The notes: a model not told the origin generated them from the sequence alone. A stretch of 64,000 nucleotides of DNA from Alopecurus myosuroides (GCA_028641055.1 CM054062.1:271579092-271643091), one strand, 5' to 3'. Shown: positions 9,695-22,648, counted from the stretch's first letter. Translations and numbers: made by a program.

Positions 9695-12600
9695 TTTCCT
9701 ATTCGGTTTGAGCACACATTTATGTCTTTACAACATGTAAAATGCCTTTACCTACTGTTATGTATCGTTTAGTTTAATATTTTCATTTTATAAAAAATTT
9801 GGGAAAGTAAATGAGAAGGATGAGTAATGGAGAAGTTGGGGTCGACCTTGAACATGTGTTGTTCATGCAAATGAAACCATTGCAAAGTCTCTATCATTAA
9901 AACTTTTTCCAAAGCTAAAAACAATAGAAATATTAGTTCACTACTGTAACATCACATTTCTGTCTTATTTCTCATCTTAAATGGCAAGAATAATCTTATA
10001 TGAGAGATAGGATTAAACAATAGTAATTAGCTGTCAAGAAAACAGATTCCTGAACTTCACTGCGAAAAATGTTTAAAATCACAGAAGTGGAATTTTGACC
10101 TGGTAATTTACGACAGCAATATTTAGTTATCACTACATATTTCATTAGTTTTAAGTTTTCTTATTTGAGCAACTTAAGTGCCTCTAAAAATTCACTCTTT
10201 ACGGGCTGTTCAGTTTTTGGCAGATTATGTCTTTATTTTGCATTGCTCTCATTACTTGTGTTTTGTGTGGTTCTTTTGATCAAGGAGCAATGCACAACTG
10301 TAGTAACAGTAGTTAATATTTAGAATCAACTCATGATGTGTCTTTTCTGTACCTATGTGGATTTTATTTATGGAGGCACTAACCCCTCTAATCAAGTTTT
10401 ATGTTGAGATTTGTGTAAGAAGAATTTTTCAGGAGGAAGAGTTGAGTGAGATGAACAAAGATCAAGAGGGACAACCAATTAAGCTTGGTGATGTACCCCT
10501 GGGCTCACCCTACATGTATCAAATAAGTACAAGAATCCAAGCTTGGGGATGCCGAGCCACCTCACTTCAACCATCATGATGTTAAGTAAGTAAAGCCTAG
10601 CTATATGGCTATAAAGAAAGCGCTTTACGGGAGGCAACCCGGTTGTTTTTGTTTGGATTTTCCTAGTGTCCTCTTGCTGTATCAAGAGATTACTTTTTTT
10701 TGTTTTAATTCTGGAGTTTTCAATAAAGAGTCAAGTCAAACCCATTTGAACTTATAAGTTGTTATCCTAGTGCATGAAATTTCTGTTTCAGCACGAGTCT
10801 GCTCACCGTATGATTTTACGTTTTTTATTGGTATGTCGGATTGAGCTATTTTTTTAGTATGTTCTGCAACTTTTCGTCCTATGTAAGCGCGAAAATTGGC
10901 TTAATTTTTTGACGAGTCTAGCTTAGGGAAAAACGTTCGTTTTGGTGTTGTTTCTTTTCTGGACAGATTCTGCCTTCTTTTGTTTTATGCACTCTTTGGG
11001 CTTGGGAATCAAATTTTCATGATTCTTTCAAGCAAGAGAGTGAACATACAACATAATGAACCTGATTGTCTATCTACTAGAGCATTTTATTTGTAATTTT
11101 GCACAGCAAGCATGTGATTGTTTGTCCTTGCTAATCTCACCCCACAGAAAAAGAATGGGAGAAACATGTGTTGTGAAGTTTTTTCACAGGGAATAGAGGA
11201 GCTGCGCCTCAAGACATCCAAGAATGGTGAAATCCATAAGCTTGGGGATGTGATGAACACCCCACTGGAGCTACACTCTTTTGGTTAGCACACGTCTACT
11301 TTCTGTTTTTCTAAGCAAAGCATTTATCGTGGAGACTTGAAGCGTCTAGTTTTTGTTTTTATTTTTATTTTGATAAGACCACACCCATCATTTTATATGA
11401 GATTGAGATACTGGAGTTTGGGGTTGGAATGTATTGGATGCTAGTATTATGACTTGGAATAGGGATTCCATGGTTGATTTGAAGAGCTACATATGTTTGC
11501 ATGATTTATAGGCTTTTTATGTGTAGAAATTTGCAATAATGTTGTCTTGAGTTATCTCTTATTCATGTCCTTGATGTTAATTGCTGGTTTATTTAGTTTG
11601 TCATGAAATGAGTAGTTCTATGGACATATGCATGCATAGTAGCTGGTCAACTATCTCCCTCTTGCTAGCCAAAAATTTAAAAATTTCAACAAGTAAAAAC
11701 TTGTTTCCAACACTCCTTAGCCAAGTATTTCCAGTGAGTCCACCATATCTTCCCATTAGCTTCATTGCTATTCTGAGTATGTTCACCATGTTATTGTGTT
11801 ATTTATGTTCTAAATTAAGATATTCACTTTATTAATTGTCATGGGTTGAACTTGGGATAGGACTCTCACGAACTTTTGAAGGCACACTTTACTTTTTATG
11901 CATCTAATAAACATGACCCAATAATGGGAGCCACAAGTTTTGCGTTTGACAAGTGTGTGGTTGGGAGCTAGCTATAAACGTGTATCACCGGAAAGCTTTC
12001 AACATTGCACAAAAATTTACATTTGGTTGATATCATGTACTTTTGTTTTTGGACTCCTGCCATGCCGAAATGAAATAGAGGAATAGTAAGTTTTGATGAG
12101 TACGTATCTATATGACTAGAGAAACGCATTGGGCCGCTAACCCAAGCCATGCTTTATCATGGTGGAAATTTACTTACAGCTTGAGTGACTCTACAACACA
12201 TCCTACAATAAAATAAGAAGCTATGCATAATAGTGAATGAAAATAAAAAGGATGATGAGTCTACTCCGTTTGTTTGTCTTGTCATTGTGACATGGGGTTG
12301 TTTCCATGTCATGGGGAAGAGGTACCTCTTTGCGGTTCTCTATGATGTCATTAATACTTATTATGATTGTACAAAGCTTATTAGGAATCTTAAGTTGAGT
12401 AACCATGGAGTAGGTTTTCACATTCACGGGGCATGAGGCTTTCAACCACCTTGTCATTCACATTATTTCAACATTCACCATTTAAGATGCTAGTGATAAA
12501 GGGGCAATGAGAGTCCTAGATCAATGGATACCACATTTCAATTAGTAATTTTAGTTGAATAATTTAGAGGCTAAATAAGTCTTGATCATGTTTTACCTCT

Positions 12601-12941
12601 ACTCGATTTTCTCCAAAGTGTCCACCATATTTTCTATTTTCCATTATGCTATTCTTTGACCAATATAGGATTTTATTTTTCATTTTGTGTATGCATTTGG
12701 TCCATAGTGCTTTTATTTCATTATACACTTTGTGAACTTTCATGAAGCATCTTTTTTTGCATATTTGATATTTCTTACAACATGAATTGTATATTGCTAC
12801 TCATTTCTAGTATTAATCATTTGATTATATGTAGCATGAATAATCCTCCTTGATATCCCATGATTGTTTCAATATGCAAAGTCCATGTTAGTTTTATCAC
12901 CTTCATACTCGAGGACGAGCATGGCTTAAGCTTGGGGATGT
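9695..12941 (+). other. E1 internal non-coding region
   Basis: This is 3.2 kb without a supportable gene. From about 10585 it is nearly identical to E2 (54899 onward), starting at the phrase AGTAAAGCCTAGCTATATGG. The motif AAGCTTGGGGATG or close variants recur at about 10541, 11239 and 12929. The last copy sits directly before the 3' LTR and is the likely polypurine tract. Open frames conserved between E1 and E2 (such as 11581-11835) follow from DNA identity and show no domain. Confidence 0.7.
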
Positions 12942-14328
12942 TGATGCATGTAAAATGCATACATGAACTTTGCATGTTATTACTTGTTTTTCCTACATAT
13001 TAGCAACTTATATTCATGTTTTATAATGATTTGGGGGATTTTCTAAACTATCCCCCTTCTTTTGGTTCTAACCCTGTTTTTCCAGAAAACATACTTTTTA
13101 GTGTTTCAGACTTTCCGGGAGCTTCGGGACTCCAAAAAGGGCAAGGCCAAAGAGCACGGTTCAGAATTTTCGAGACGAAGACCATGGGCCAAAGTAGAGG
13201 GCCAAAAGGCCAACCAGGTGGCAAAGAGGACCCTCCATGCGACCAGATTCCTTGGCCGCGTGAGAGGTCCCCTTTTTGCCCCCGTGGCTCCGATGACGTC
13301 GATCTTTCTTCTCTCGAGTGTATCGTGACCTAAAAACGACTATATAAAGAGTCCCCTGGCCTTTAAGAGGAGGAGGCGGCGCCGAGAGACGAAACCACGA
13401 AACAGAGAGACAGAAGTCTGCCGTCGGAGAAGATCGGAGGGGGGAAACGCCGCCGGGATCACCCCCGGAGGGCTCCACCCCCCTCCGGCGTGTTCATCAT
13501 CAACATCTACAGCAAGATCAGCTCCATCTCTCCACTGGCAAACACGATGTATGATGCAATACTATATTCCCTTGATGTATTGTGTCTCCCCGTCTATGTT
13601 TGAGTAGTGAATTGTTCTTGGCAATGGTGAAATAGTTCGTTGATTGGTTGCATACAAGTTTGTTATCTTCTATGATTGTCTTTATGTACAATATATGAGT
13701 GCACTCATATGTTGGGGAATGCATGTAAGGTGATCACCGGTAGCATAATGGAGTGGTGGTGACTTGGGAGTGACAGTAACCTGAGACCGAGCCACAAAGT
13801 TAAGTTATTGGGGGATATATATAGGGGACCTTAGAACGTAAGGCTATGGTGGGACTTTATGTCTTAATCAATCTTGTGCAGTCATTTACTTGGCCACATG
13901 ATCCATCATAAGGGGTTGTAGATCATTTACTTGACTATACCTATTCATGGCTCCTTCCTAGAAGAAACAACTAAGACTAAAACATGTGCTTCACTAATTA
14001 TGACAACCACACGAACGAAACACCTATTGCTAGAACACTTGCTCCCTTGAGATACTTGAGATATTTGTTGCTTGCTACTTGTGAAACTTGCTTAGAAACT
14101 TGCATTTTAAACTTGCTTCATTAGTTACTAGACAAACCACACTCCACGTCACTTGCTTTTAATTAGTTAGTTCCTTTTAGTCAAACTTATTGCTTTGCAT
14201 AAACAGCCATATAAGAGGGTTATAGGACTTTAGAGAATAGATAGCTTACCTTCAGCTCCTCGTGGGTTCGACACTCAAATACTTATCAAAAGGTACTACA
14301 ATTGATCTCCTGCACTTGGGAGTCATCA
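12942..14328 (+). repeat. E1 3' LTR
   Basis: This is a direct repeat of 7480-8876 with a short deletion near 13538 and scattered substitutions. It ends AGTCATCA, followed by the target duplication gagat. Confidence 0.93.
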
Positions 14329-16948
14329 GAGATAAACCCTCCTTTTTCTTGAAGATCCACTTACAGCGTACGGTCTTCTTTTGTTTAGGAAAGCGCATGA
14401 CATCCCACGTGCCATTTTTCTCAAGTGATTGCATCTCCTCGTGCATTGCACCAATCCACTTGTCACGATCAACAGAAGGAATAACTTCATTATATGTAGC
14501 AGGTTCAGCATTATTCTCCACCTGTTCTGCACAACTTAGAGCAAAATAAACAACCTCACATTCCTCAATTAAACGAGTACGAGGTCCTTTATTCCTCTTC
14601 TCTCTGCGCTCTGCAATAGACAAATTTTCTTGCTGCACAATAGGAGGTGAGGGTGGCACAATATCCTCCCCATCAATTTCAGTTTCCTCCTCATCCAGGT
14701 GTTTTAGCTCCACCTGAACACGAACTCGTGGTTCGTCCTCATCAGAAGAATCTGGCACAACATAAGTCGACAAACTGTCCTCATACATAACAGATTCATT
14801 AAACACAACACTCCTGCTAAAGAAAGTCTTTTTGGTTTCTGGGTTCCACAACTTATATCCCTTTACTCCATAACCATAACCAAGAAATAAGCACTTAACA
14901 GCTCTAGGCTCTAACTTTCCATTATCAACATGAGCATAGACAGTGCAACCAAAAACTTTCAGTTGTGAATAATCAGCTGACTCACCAGACCATACCTCAA
15001 TAGGAGTTTTCTTGTCAAGAGGGATGGATGGTGACCTGTTGATCAAGTAGCAGGCAGTGTTGGCAGCCTCAGCCCAAAAACGTCTATTCATGCGGGCGTT
15101 AGACAACATGCAGCGAGCTTTGGAGATGATCGTCCTGTTCATCCGCTCAGCTACACCATTCTGCTGAGGTGTGTATGGGATGGTGTGATGTCTGACAATG
15201 CCTTTCTGCACACAATAATCATCGAAAGCATGCGAACAAAATTCGCCACCATTGTCAGTACGAAGCAACTTCACCTTTCTTTCAGTTTGCTTTTCAATCA
15301 TAACTTTCCACTCTTTAAAAGCAGCAAAAGTATCATCCTTAGTTTTCAGAAAATAAGGCCAAACTCTTCTAGAGTAATCATCAATGATAGTAAGCATATA
15401 ACGAGCACCACCATAAGAGGGCTTACGTGAAGGCCCCCACAAATCAGCATGTACATAATCCAATGTACCTTTAGTGGTATGAACGGAAGCATTGAACTTA
15501 ACTCTCTTATGCTTACCAAACAGGCAGTGTTCACAGAACGGCAACTTACTCATATTGCAGTTCTTCAGAAGTTCTCTCTTCACCAATTTTGCCATACCAT
15601 GTTCACTCATGTGTCCAAGTCGCTTATGCCAGAGGTTAGTTATACTTGGATCATCATTAGTAATAACAGCAGCAGTACCAGACAAAGTGCTACCTCTAAG
15701 GTTATATAACTTGGCAAAATTCATGTCACCAATCATAACAATGAGAAAACCTTTTGATACCTTCAGGCGTTTATCCCCTCCAGCATATTTGTACCCGTCA
15801 CAATCAAGGGTATTTAGCGAGATCAAATTTCTCGCCATGGATGGTATGTGTTTCACTCCCGTCAATGTACGTGTCATCCCACCATGGGTCTTGATCTGAA
15901 CAGATCCAACGCCAACAATGTGACATTTGTTGTCGTTCCCCACACGCACAAAATCTCCAGTCTGCACAGCCTCATAAGAACTGAACCAATCTTTGTTACA
16001 GCAAATATGAAACGAACAAGCAGTATCAAGAATCCACTCATCATCACGGGTAACACATGCAGCAAAAACAGCTAGGCATTCACCATCCGAACTATTATCA
16101 TCAGCAACAACAGCAGCCTTACCAGTACCATTACCATTACCGTCAGATTTATTTTTCGGTTGGTATGTGTCGTTCCTTTTCTCGTTGTTCTGTACCTTCC
16201 AGCAATCATCAATGGTGTGATTGGTTTTCTTACAGTACCTGCAGAACTTGTCACGTCCTTTGGACTTGGAACGGTCCCTACTCTTATCTCTGTTGTTGTT
16301 GTAGTAGTTGTTATCTCGCTGCTCTGGTCTGCCTCGAACCTGCAATGCATCGCCTTTGAAGGACGATGGGTTAGACTGCACCATAACTTTCATCTTTTCC
16401 CTGGTCTGCAGGGCCTCACAAACTTCTGCGAGGGTTAGTTCATCGCGGCTTAACAGTATGGTATCACGCAAGTTTGTAAAAGAGCTAGACAGCGAACATA
16501 ACAGCAGAAGAGCTAAGTCTTCATCATCATATTTTACCTCCATCGACACTAGGTCGGACATGATCTCCTTGAAGATCGACAAGTGGCTCATGACAGAACC
16601 ACCATCTTGCATCTTGAGCGAGAACAACTTCATCTTAACATGCATCTTGCTGGTTAGATCTTTCGACATGCAGATCGATTCCAGGTTGAGCCACAACGCA
16701 GCTGCGGATTTCTCCAGCAGCACCTCTTGCAAGATATCATTGGATAGATGAAGTTGAATCAACGACAAAGCTTTACGATCTTTGCGTTTCTCCTCGGCAG
16801 TCCAATCCTTAGCTTCCTTATTCCCGAACTCATCTAGCACCTCATCAAGATCCGATGCTTGCGATAGAATCGCACGCATCTTTACCTGCCACAGAGAAAA
16901 CCTCGTCTTGTAGTCCAGCAACGGTAGATCAAACTTCATCGATGCCAT
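14329..16948 (-). pseudogene. Copia gag, protease and integrase (first half of polyprotein)
   Basis: ATG at 16948 opens a long frame of about 870 codons up to the E1 junction. In order it has a UBN2-type gag (about 1-220), a zinc knuckle (CRYCKKTNHTIDDC, about 237-250), an aspartic protease with the active-site segment WILDTACSFH, a GAG-pre-integrase domain (LWHKRLGHMS...CEHCLFGKHK), and an integrase core with catalytic D, D and E in HADLWGP, LRTDNGGEF and NGVAERMN. It ends with the start of the reverse transcriptase (KWIFKKKEGLS), where E1 cuts the frame; the rest is at 7479-6096. This half itself shows no stops. The short tail read past 14329 is E1 LTR sequence. Confidence 0.93.
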
Positions 16949-16972
16949 CGCGAATCCCTAATCTGAAACATG

Positions 16973-16984
16973 GCTCTGATACCA
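16973..16984 (-). other. Copia primer binding site, initiator tRNA-Met
   Basis: On the minus strand this reads TGGTATCAGAGC, two bases inside the 5' LTR. It is complementary to the 3' end of plant initiator tRNA-Met, the usual Copia primer. Confidence 0.9.
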
Positions 16985-16986
16985 CT

Positions 16987-17338
16987 TGCTACACGCAATA
17001 GCAAAACAACGATGAAATTAAGCAAGATCGAACCAACGGGGACACGAGATTTTAACGTGGAAAACCCTTCCAACAAGGAAGAGAAAAAAACCACGGGCGC
17101 CAGCCAGCAATACTTCACTATTTCGGGGTGAGGTTACAATCACGCCGGGATTTACAATATGTGGCTTATCCCGTGCGGCGGTTTACAAGAGGTACATAAA
17201 GGCGGTCCTGACCTAACTAGGTCGGTAACTGTGAATCCAACTCCGACTCAGTAACAACTCGTACCGTACGGGACTCCGCGTAGCGGAGGCCGAACTTTAC
17301 TTTATCTTCATATGAATTTGGATCACCATAAAATAACA
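16987..17338 (-). repeat. Copia 5' LTR (element orientation)
   Basis: This is a direct repeat of 5649-5999. It is followed on the plus-strand side by the target duplication tcttc (17339-17343) and then by the upstream half of the LINE. Confidence 0.92.
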
Positions 17339-17590
17339 TCTTCCATTACCAATCACCCCAGTAACCAGCTTATTATATTGAGGGATTAACTTAATCAAAC
17401 TTCTCCACCAGAAAGAACCAACAACAACAGGTCTCAAATCAACTTATCTATCTGCATAATATTTCTCTTGCGCCAGTTTCACCCATGGGAGCTCATAATT
17501 ATTAAAGAATTTGTGCAGGTGCTTCATTGCAACGGCTTTGTACACTAGAGAAAGAAAAACTAAATCTCTTTAACAAAACATGCCCAGCGT
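17339..17590 (-). pseudogene. LINE ORF2 upstream portion, separated by the Copia insertion
   Basis: Minus-strand translation gives AMKHLHKFFNNYELPWVKL and, further on, VGSFWWRSLIKLI, typical of the plant LINE ORF2 segment after the reverse transcriptase core. It runs up to the Copia junction, where the frame continues at 5643 into the SILLWSDSWN segment. One stop lies near 17440. The recognisable LINE ends near 17590, so the copy is 5'-truncated, as is usual for LINEs. Confidence 0.75.
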
Positions 17591-18515
17591 CGTGCACGAC
17601 AGCTTCGCGCAGCCGTTCCAGGACGTGGCCTGCACGAACAGACACGGTTGGGTACTCACTACTCAGATTCGTTGGTCCACATGGAATATCTTCGCGAGAT
17701 GTTATAGACCGCCGACGATGGCAGCTGCCACCGCGTAATATCCAGGCGTCGTGCGCCCCACGGTCACGGTGGACGCCGCCGACGACCCATCTCGGTCACC
17801 GACGGCTCCTGTCGTGCCTCCCTGGCGTGTTTTGCTTTCTGCCTGGGATATATGCCGGCCGACGGCGAGCGAGCTGACCATGAACAAGGTGTTGAGCGCG
17901 GGTGCTGGGCCTACGTGCGAGACGATGATTTCCATGTGCTTTCTCCAGGTACCTGATAAACTGAATTTTCAGTATAGGTAATGAAGTTGGAGCCCCTGCC
18001 ATTCAGATTTTCTTCTTTAAAAAAGAAAAAACAGTCAAGACCACTGAAACCTTTTCATTCAGATGTACAGTTCAGGATAATATAGCTACAGAATCTGGCT
18101 GAGTAAGCCCCTAGGTTTCTTCACAAGAACGTGTACCCGCTGAAAAGTTCTCTGAATTCACATGAACAGGCTAACAACTATATAAGAAAGAACATATAAC
18201 AGAAGATTGGATCCACAATGTTACAGCTTCAGAGATAAGGATATCCAGCACATGAAACTCATCGACCGTATCAAACTGGACATCCAATTCATCAAAGTCG
18301 GTAGCAGTTACAAGCATAAAAACACATTACTGAATACATTACGAATTTACAAATTTCGTCTCCGTATAATCATCTCCATCAAGACTTCACAGCGCATGAT
18401 CGGAAAGTTCTGCAACACGGGGCAGTCAAGTAAACACGGGAACTGACCTTAACTGAAAAATGCAAGCAATCCTCACGGTTCTTCTAACACATGGCCAAGA
18501 AGAAAACACATCATG
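17591..18515. other. Unassigned GC-rich stretch, then 3' flank of the WEB1-like gene
   Basis: 17595-17950 is GC-rich and gene-like in composition, with open frames on both strands (a minus-strand frame around 17702-17935 includes ALNTLFMVSSLAVG), but I recognise no family and see no clear start or splice structure. From about 18000 to 18515 the DNA is AT-rich and would be the 3' untranslated and terminator region of the minus-strand WEB1-like gene. Confidence 0.35.
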
Positions 18516-21500
18516 TTACTCTGCCGCTTTGAGCCTCCTCCTGGCCAGGAACATCATCATGCGGCGGAAGAACGGCAGCTTCTTCGTCCTGCTCGTCTTT
18601 CCGTGCAAAGCCAAGTCGGCAGGGCTGCTCCTGGCGGACGTATCAGACAGCGGATGAACCAAGGCACAACTGTCTTCTTTGCTTGTGCCCTTGGTGTCCC
18701 CCTTGCACTGAACGATGATCGCCAGCGTGTTCGAAGCTTTAGCTTCAGATTTCAAAGCTTCGTCAGCCTTACGGCGCTGCCCATGCTCCTCCCTCCATGT
18801 CCTCAATTCTTGTTCCATGGCCACCTTGCCCTCGGTGGCATTATCAGCCTGCTTTTGGGCAGCAAGCAGTGCTTGCTTTCGTTCTTCCAGAACCTTGTAA
18901 ACTTCGGTGAGTCTTGATAAGACGAGAGACTCCGACTCCTTGGCCATCTTAACCTGTTCAGTTGCCCAAGATGTCTTCTCTTGCACAAGCTCTTCTGCCT
19001 GATGGGATTTCTCAACGAGAGATGCGTGCTCAGAAAATTCGAGTGTGATCATTTGAGGATCTGCTATACTCACTGCAAGCTCTCTCTCCTTCAACGCTCT
19101 GAGAGCATCAAGCGACAGCCTCTCTGACTCTTTCGCTGCCTCCGTCTCCTTCAGAGCTGCTTGGAGCCTGAATTCCATGGTACTCAGACCAGCCTTCGCT
19201 TGCTCCATTTCCTCCTCGTTCATTCTTACCAGCTCCCGTGCCTTCATAGCAACACACTTTGCTTCATCAGCTTCCTGGGCTGCAGCTTGCAGAATCCTGG
19301 GCAATTCACCCATTCTATCACCGGATTTCTTCTCCTTGGCCTGAACTGCTTCTAGTTCCTGTTGTGCCAGCTTAATATCCACCTTGAGAGAACTAATGGC
19401 GGTTGATGCCATTGCTTCCAGCTTCCTCATGGTGGCAACTGCTTCTTTCTCTTTGCTTAACTCTGACTGAAGCGATGCAGCAGAAACTTTCAGGGCACAG
19501 ATTTCACACCTCACCTTATCAATGCTCTTCAAGTGCTCATCGAGCTCATTTCTTGATAAAATAATTTCTTCTTGCATGGTCTCATGAGTTTTGTTTCCTT
19601 GCTCCTGTGCTTCTTCAATTTGCTTTGCCTCCACATATGCAGCTAGCTCTTCTTTGTGCTGGACCAGCAAGTTGGAAGATGCCTCGAGCTTAGATTTCAG
19701 GTCTTCAACAGAGGAAAGCTTCTTGTCAAATTGACTCAGCTCCTCTTCTGCTTGTCTCAGATCCTTCTCCCATTTAAGACGATCCTCATCTCGAGTTAAG
19801 GATGTACACACCTTGTTTTCTTCAGCATCATGGCACGTAGCACGAGCCAAGTCCAACACTTCCTTCAGTTTGTTGAGCTCTACAGTGAGCTCCTCTACTT
19901 GCCTCTCAGTCTCTTTGGACACTATGATGGCGGCCCGAGATTTTCCAATGGAAACACCCTGTTCGATCAGTAAAGAATCATAATCCTCCTGAACCCTTTT
20001 TAACTCATCATTGACCAAATTCAGTTTGGATACCAGTATTTTGTGCCGCTCTTGGATATTTTTCAACATCTCCTTGCCTGCAACACTATCATCACTGCTA
20101 ACTCCTCCTTCCTCCATCTCTGGTACAATGAACTGAAAGATATCCAAATCCTGCTTGGAATGTGCCTCTTCTTTTTGTGCCCTCTCCAGGTCACGTTTAA
20201 GGTCTTCAATAAGCTTCTTTGTTCTCTCAATCTCATTGAATACAGACAGCTTTTCAGCCTCTGCAGCTTCTGCTTGCTGCTTGCACTTCGAAATTTCGTT
20301 CTTCAGCATACCTACCTCGGGTTTGACATGGTCTTTCACCTGTATATACCAAGATTGTTAATTGCACATAGATAAAGGAAACGTCTGCAATTGTAAGTGG
20401 TAATAAAGGCTCCACAAATCTACAAAATTTAGTTATTAATGCAAATGAAAGCTAATTTACTAAGACTAAATTGCAGCTGAGAGAATCGATGTAACAAATA
20501 AGGGAAGGTTACCTGCACTGGTTGTGTTCTTCGCGTCTTCCAGTTGATGCTACCACCCAATTTTGAGGCAGCAATCTTCACCGACTCGATGGGGTTCGAT
20601 GTATCGACAGAGGCTTCTTGCCTTGAGTAATTCACGCTGTTTAATCTCCTCACAGGTGCAGGCGCTTTTTGTCGAGTGCCTTGTAGGCTCATTTGGCGCT
20701 CAGACCATCTAGGCATGCCCCGTGGTTTTTCTTCGTTCGCCTTTGCTAAGATAACAGTTGTCACCTCATAAGAAGTCTTCTCAGAATCAGAACAGGAAGC
20801 ACCATCTTGAACCTTATGCAAGGGTGCACACTGGATGTCTTCTCTTGAGCTAACTGTAGTATGTGACGTTGCCTTTGTATTTTCTACTGAAGCTTGCATT
20901 GCCATCAAGTCATTGATGGCTTCCTTTGACTCATCAACTTCATTACAGGCAGATGGAAAACTATGAGAATCTTCTTCTATTAATGGCGACCCACTGTTAT
21001 CTGCTTCTGATGAACCAGTGATGGAACCACCAAAGGGAGCTTTTTGTTCAACTGAGAATTCTTGCAGATTACTCTTGTTTCCATTAATAGCTTCTTTTGA
21101 TTTATCAACTTCATTAGAGGCAGATGGGAAACTTTGAGAATCTTCTTTTATTGATGGCAGCCCACTGTTATCTAGTTCCGATGAACCAGTTCTGGAACCA
21201 CCAACAGGAGCTTTTTGTTCAACCAAAATTTCTTGCAGATTGCTCTTGTTGTCATTGATTGATTCCTTTGCTTCATCAACATCATTAGAGGCAGATGGAA
21301 AACTATGAGAATCTTCTTTTATTGATGGCAACCCACTGTTAACTACTTCCGATGAACCAGTTGTGGAACCAACAATTGGAGCTTTTTGTTCAACCGAAAT
21401 TTCTTGCAGATTGCTCTTGTGGTCACTGAAGGCTTCCTTTGATTCATTAATATCATTAGAGGCAGATGGAACACTACGAGAATATTCTTTTATTGATGGC

Positions 21501-22648
21501 GACCCACTGTTATCTACTTCCGATGAACCAGTTGTGGAACCACCAATGGGAGCTTTTTGTTCAACCGAAATTTCTTGCAGATTGCTCTTGTGGCCACTGA
21601 TGGCTTCCTTTGGTTCATCAACTTCATTAGAGGCAGACGGGGAACTATGAGAATCTTCTTTTATTGATGGTAACCCACTGTTATCTACTTCCGATGAACC
21701 AGTTATGGAACCACCAATGGGAGCTTTTTGTTCAACCAAAATTTCATGAAGATTTCTGTTGTGATCATTGACGGCTTCCTTTGATTCATTAATTTCATTA
21801 GAGCCAGATGGAAAAGTATGAGAATCTTCTTTTATTGATGGCAACCCGCTGTTACCTACTTCTGATGAACCAGTTGTGGAACCACCAATGGGAGCTTTTT
21901 GTTCAACCCAAATTTCTTGCAGACTGCTCTTGTTGTAATTGATGGCTTCCTTTGATTCATCAACATCATTAGTGGCAGATGGAAAACTATGAGAATCTTC
22001 TTTTATTGATGGCAATCCACTGTTATCTAGTTCTGATGAACCAGTTATGGAACCACCAACGGGAGCCTTTTGTTCAACCGAAATTCCTTGTAGATTGCTC
22101 TTGTTGTAATTGATGGCTTCCTTTGATTCATCAACATCATTAGTGGCAGATGGAAAACTATGAGAATCTTCTTTTATTGATGGCAATCCACTGTTATCTA
22201 GTTCCGATGAACCAGTTATGGAACCACCAACGGGAGCCTTTTGTTCAACCGAAATTCCTTGTAGATTGCTCTTGTTGTCATTGATGGCTTCCTTCGATTC
22301 ATCAACTTCATTAGAGGCAGACGGGAAACTATGAGAAACTTCTTTTATTGATGGCAACCCACTGTTATCTACTTCTGATGAATCAGTTACGGAACCAAAA
22401 ATTGGAGATTTTTGTTCAACCGAAATTTCTTGTAGATTGCTCTTCTTTTCTATCAGTGTCAAACTCGCAGGAAGTTCTTGGTGCATTTGTGTCACAAAAT
22501 TGGCACATACTGTTTTCTCAAGAGTACTGTTGTCATCTTCATTTGTGCCTTCAGTTGTCTTAGTCACTACAGAATTTTCCACAGATTTTGGTGAAGACAA
22601 AGGTGCAACTTGAGACGAGTCACCCACTTCAAGATTCTTCTCTACCAT
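18516..22648 (-). CDS. WEB1-like coiled-coil protein (WEB family)
   Basis: Two coding exons, 22648-20513 and 20339-18516, joined by CAG|GTAACC and TATACAG|GTG at phase 0, give about 1319 residues. The start is the ATG at 22648, just downstream of a spliced leader. Residues about 70-580 are nine copies of a 57-residue repeat. Next come MPRWSERQMSLQG and the family signature IESVKIAASKLGGSINWK before the intron, then about 480 residues of coiled coil rich in E, K and A (including ELRTWREEHGQRRKADEA), and a basic tail (TSRTKKLPFFRRMMMFLARR). This matches Arabidopsis WEB1/WEL proteins, which with PMI2 maintain chloroplast photorelocation movement in the cytoplasm; that role is inferred from the family. 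The acidic repeat N-terminus is unusual. A decayed partial copy lies at 760-1003. Confidence 0.87.
20915..22450 (-). repeat. Coding minisatellite: nine 171-bp units in the WEB1-like gene
   Basis: Nine head-to-tail units of 171 bp encode a 57-residue acidic, Ser-rich unit with the core SVEQKAPIGGS, SGLPSIKEDSHSFPS and DESKEAIN. Two adjacent units (about 21925-22270) are almost identical, which points to recent unequal exchange or conversion, while the end units have diverged. The period is divisible by three, so the frame is kept. Confidence 0.93.

Larger units (their letters stand above)
7480..14328 (+). mobile_element. E1: non-autonomous Gypsy-type LTR element
   Basis: LTRs of about 1.4 kb (7480-8876 and 12942-14328) begin TGATGCATG and end AGTCATCA. 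The element has a perfect 5-bp target duplication gagat (7475-7479 and 14329-14333) and a tRNA-Asp primer site. The 4.07-kb interior has no gag, protease, reverse transcriptase, RNase H or integrase, only one 240-codon ORF of unknown type and long non-coding DNA. The internal 3' block (about 10585-12941) is nearly the same as 54899-57244 of E2. The layout resembles Sabrina/WHAM-like members of the Athila group in wheat, but I cannot confirm a family name. The few differences between the LTRs indicate a fairly recent insertion. Confidence 0.93.
5649..17338 (-). mobile_element. Complete Ty1/Copia retrotransposon, Tork/Tnt1-like, split by E1
   Basis: Two LTRs of about 351 bp bound the element (5649-5999 and 16987-17338), with TG/CA ends and a perfect 5-bp target duplication tcttc at 5644-5648 and 17339-17343. 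In element orientation (minus strand) the order is LTR, tRNA-iMet primer site, gag, protease, integrase, reverse transcriptase, RNase H, LTR, which is Copia order. Without E1 it would be about 4.8 kb, normal for the family. It sits inside a LINE and is itself host to E1 (7480-14328). Stops in the polymerase region show it is inactive. Confidence 0.93.

Noticed and set aside
11581..11835. 84-codon frame also present in E2 (55881-56135)
   Set aside because: Conservation is explained by DNA identity of the shared block. It opens at TTG rather than ATG and has no domain.
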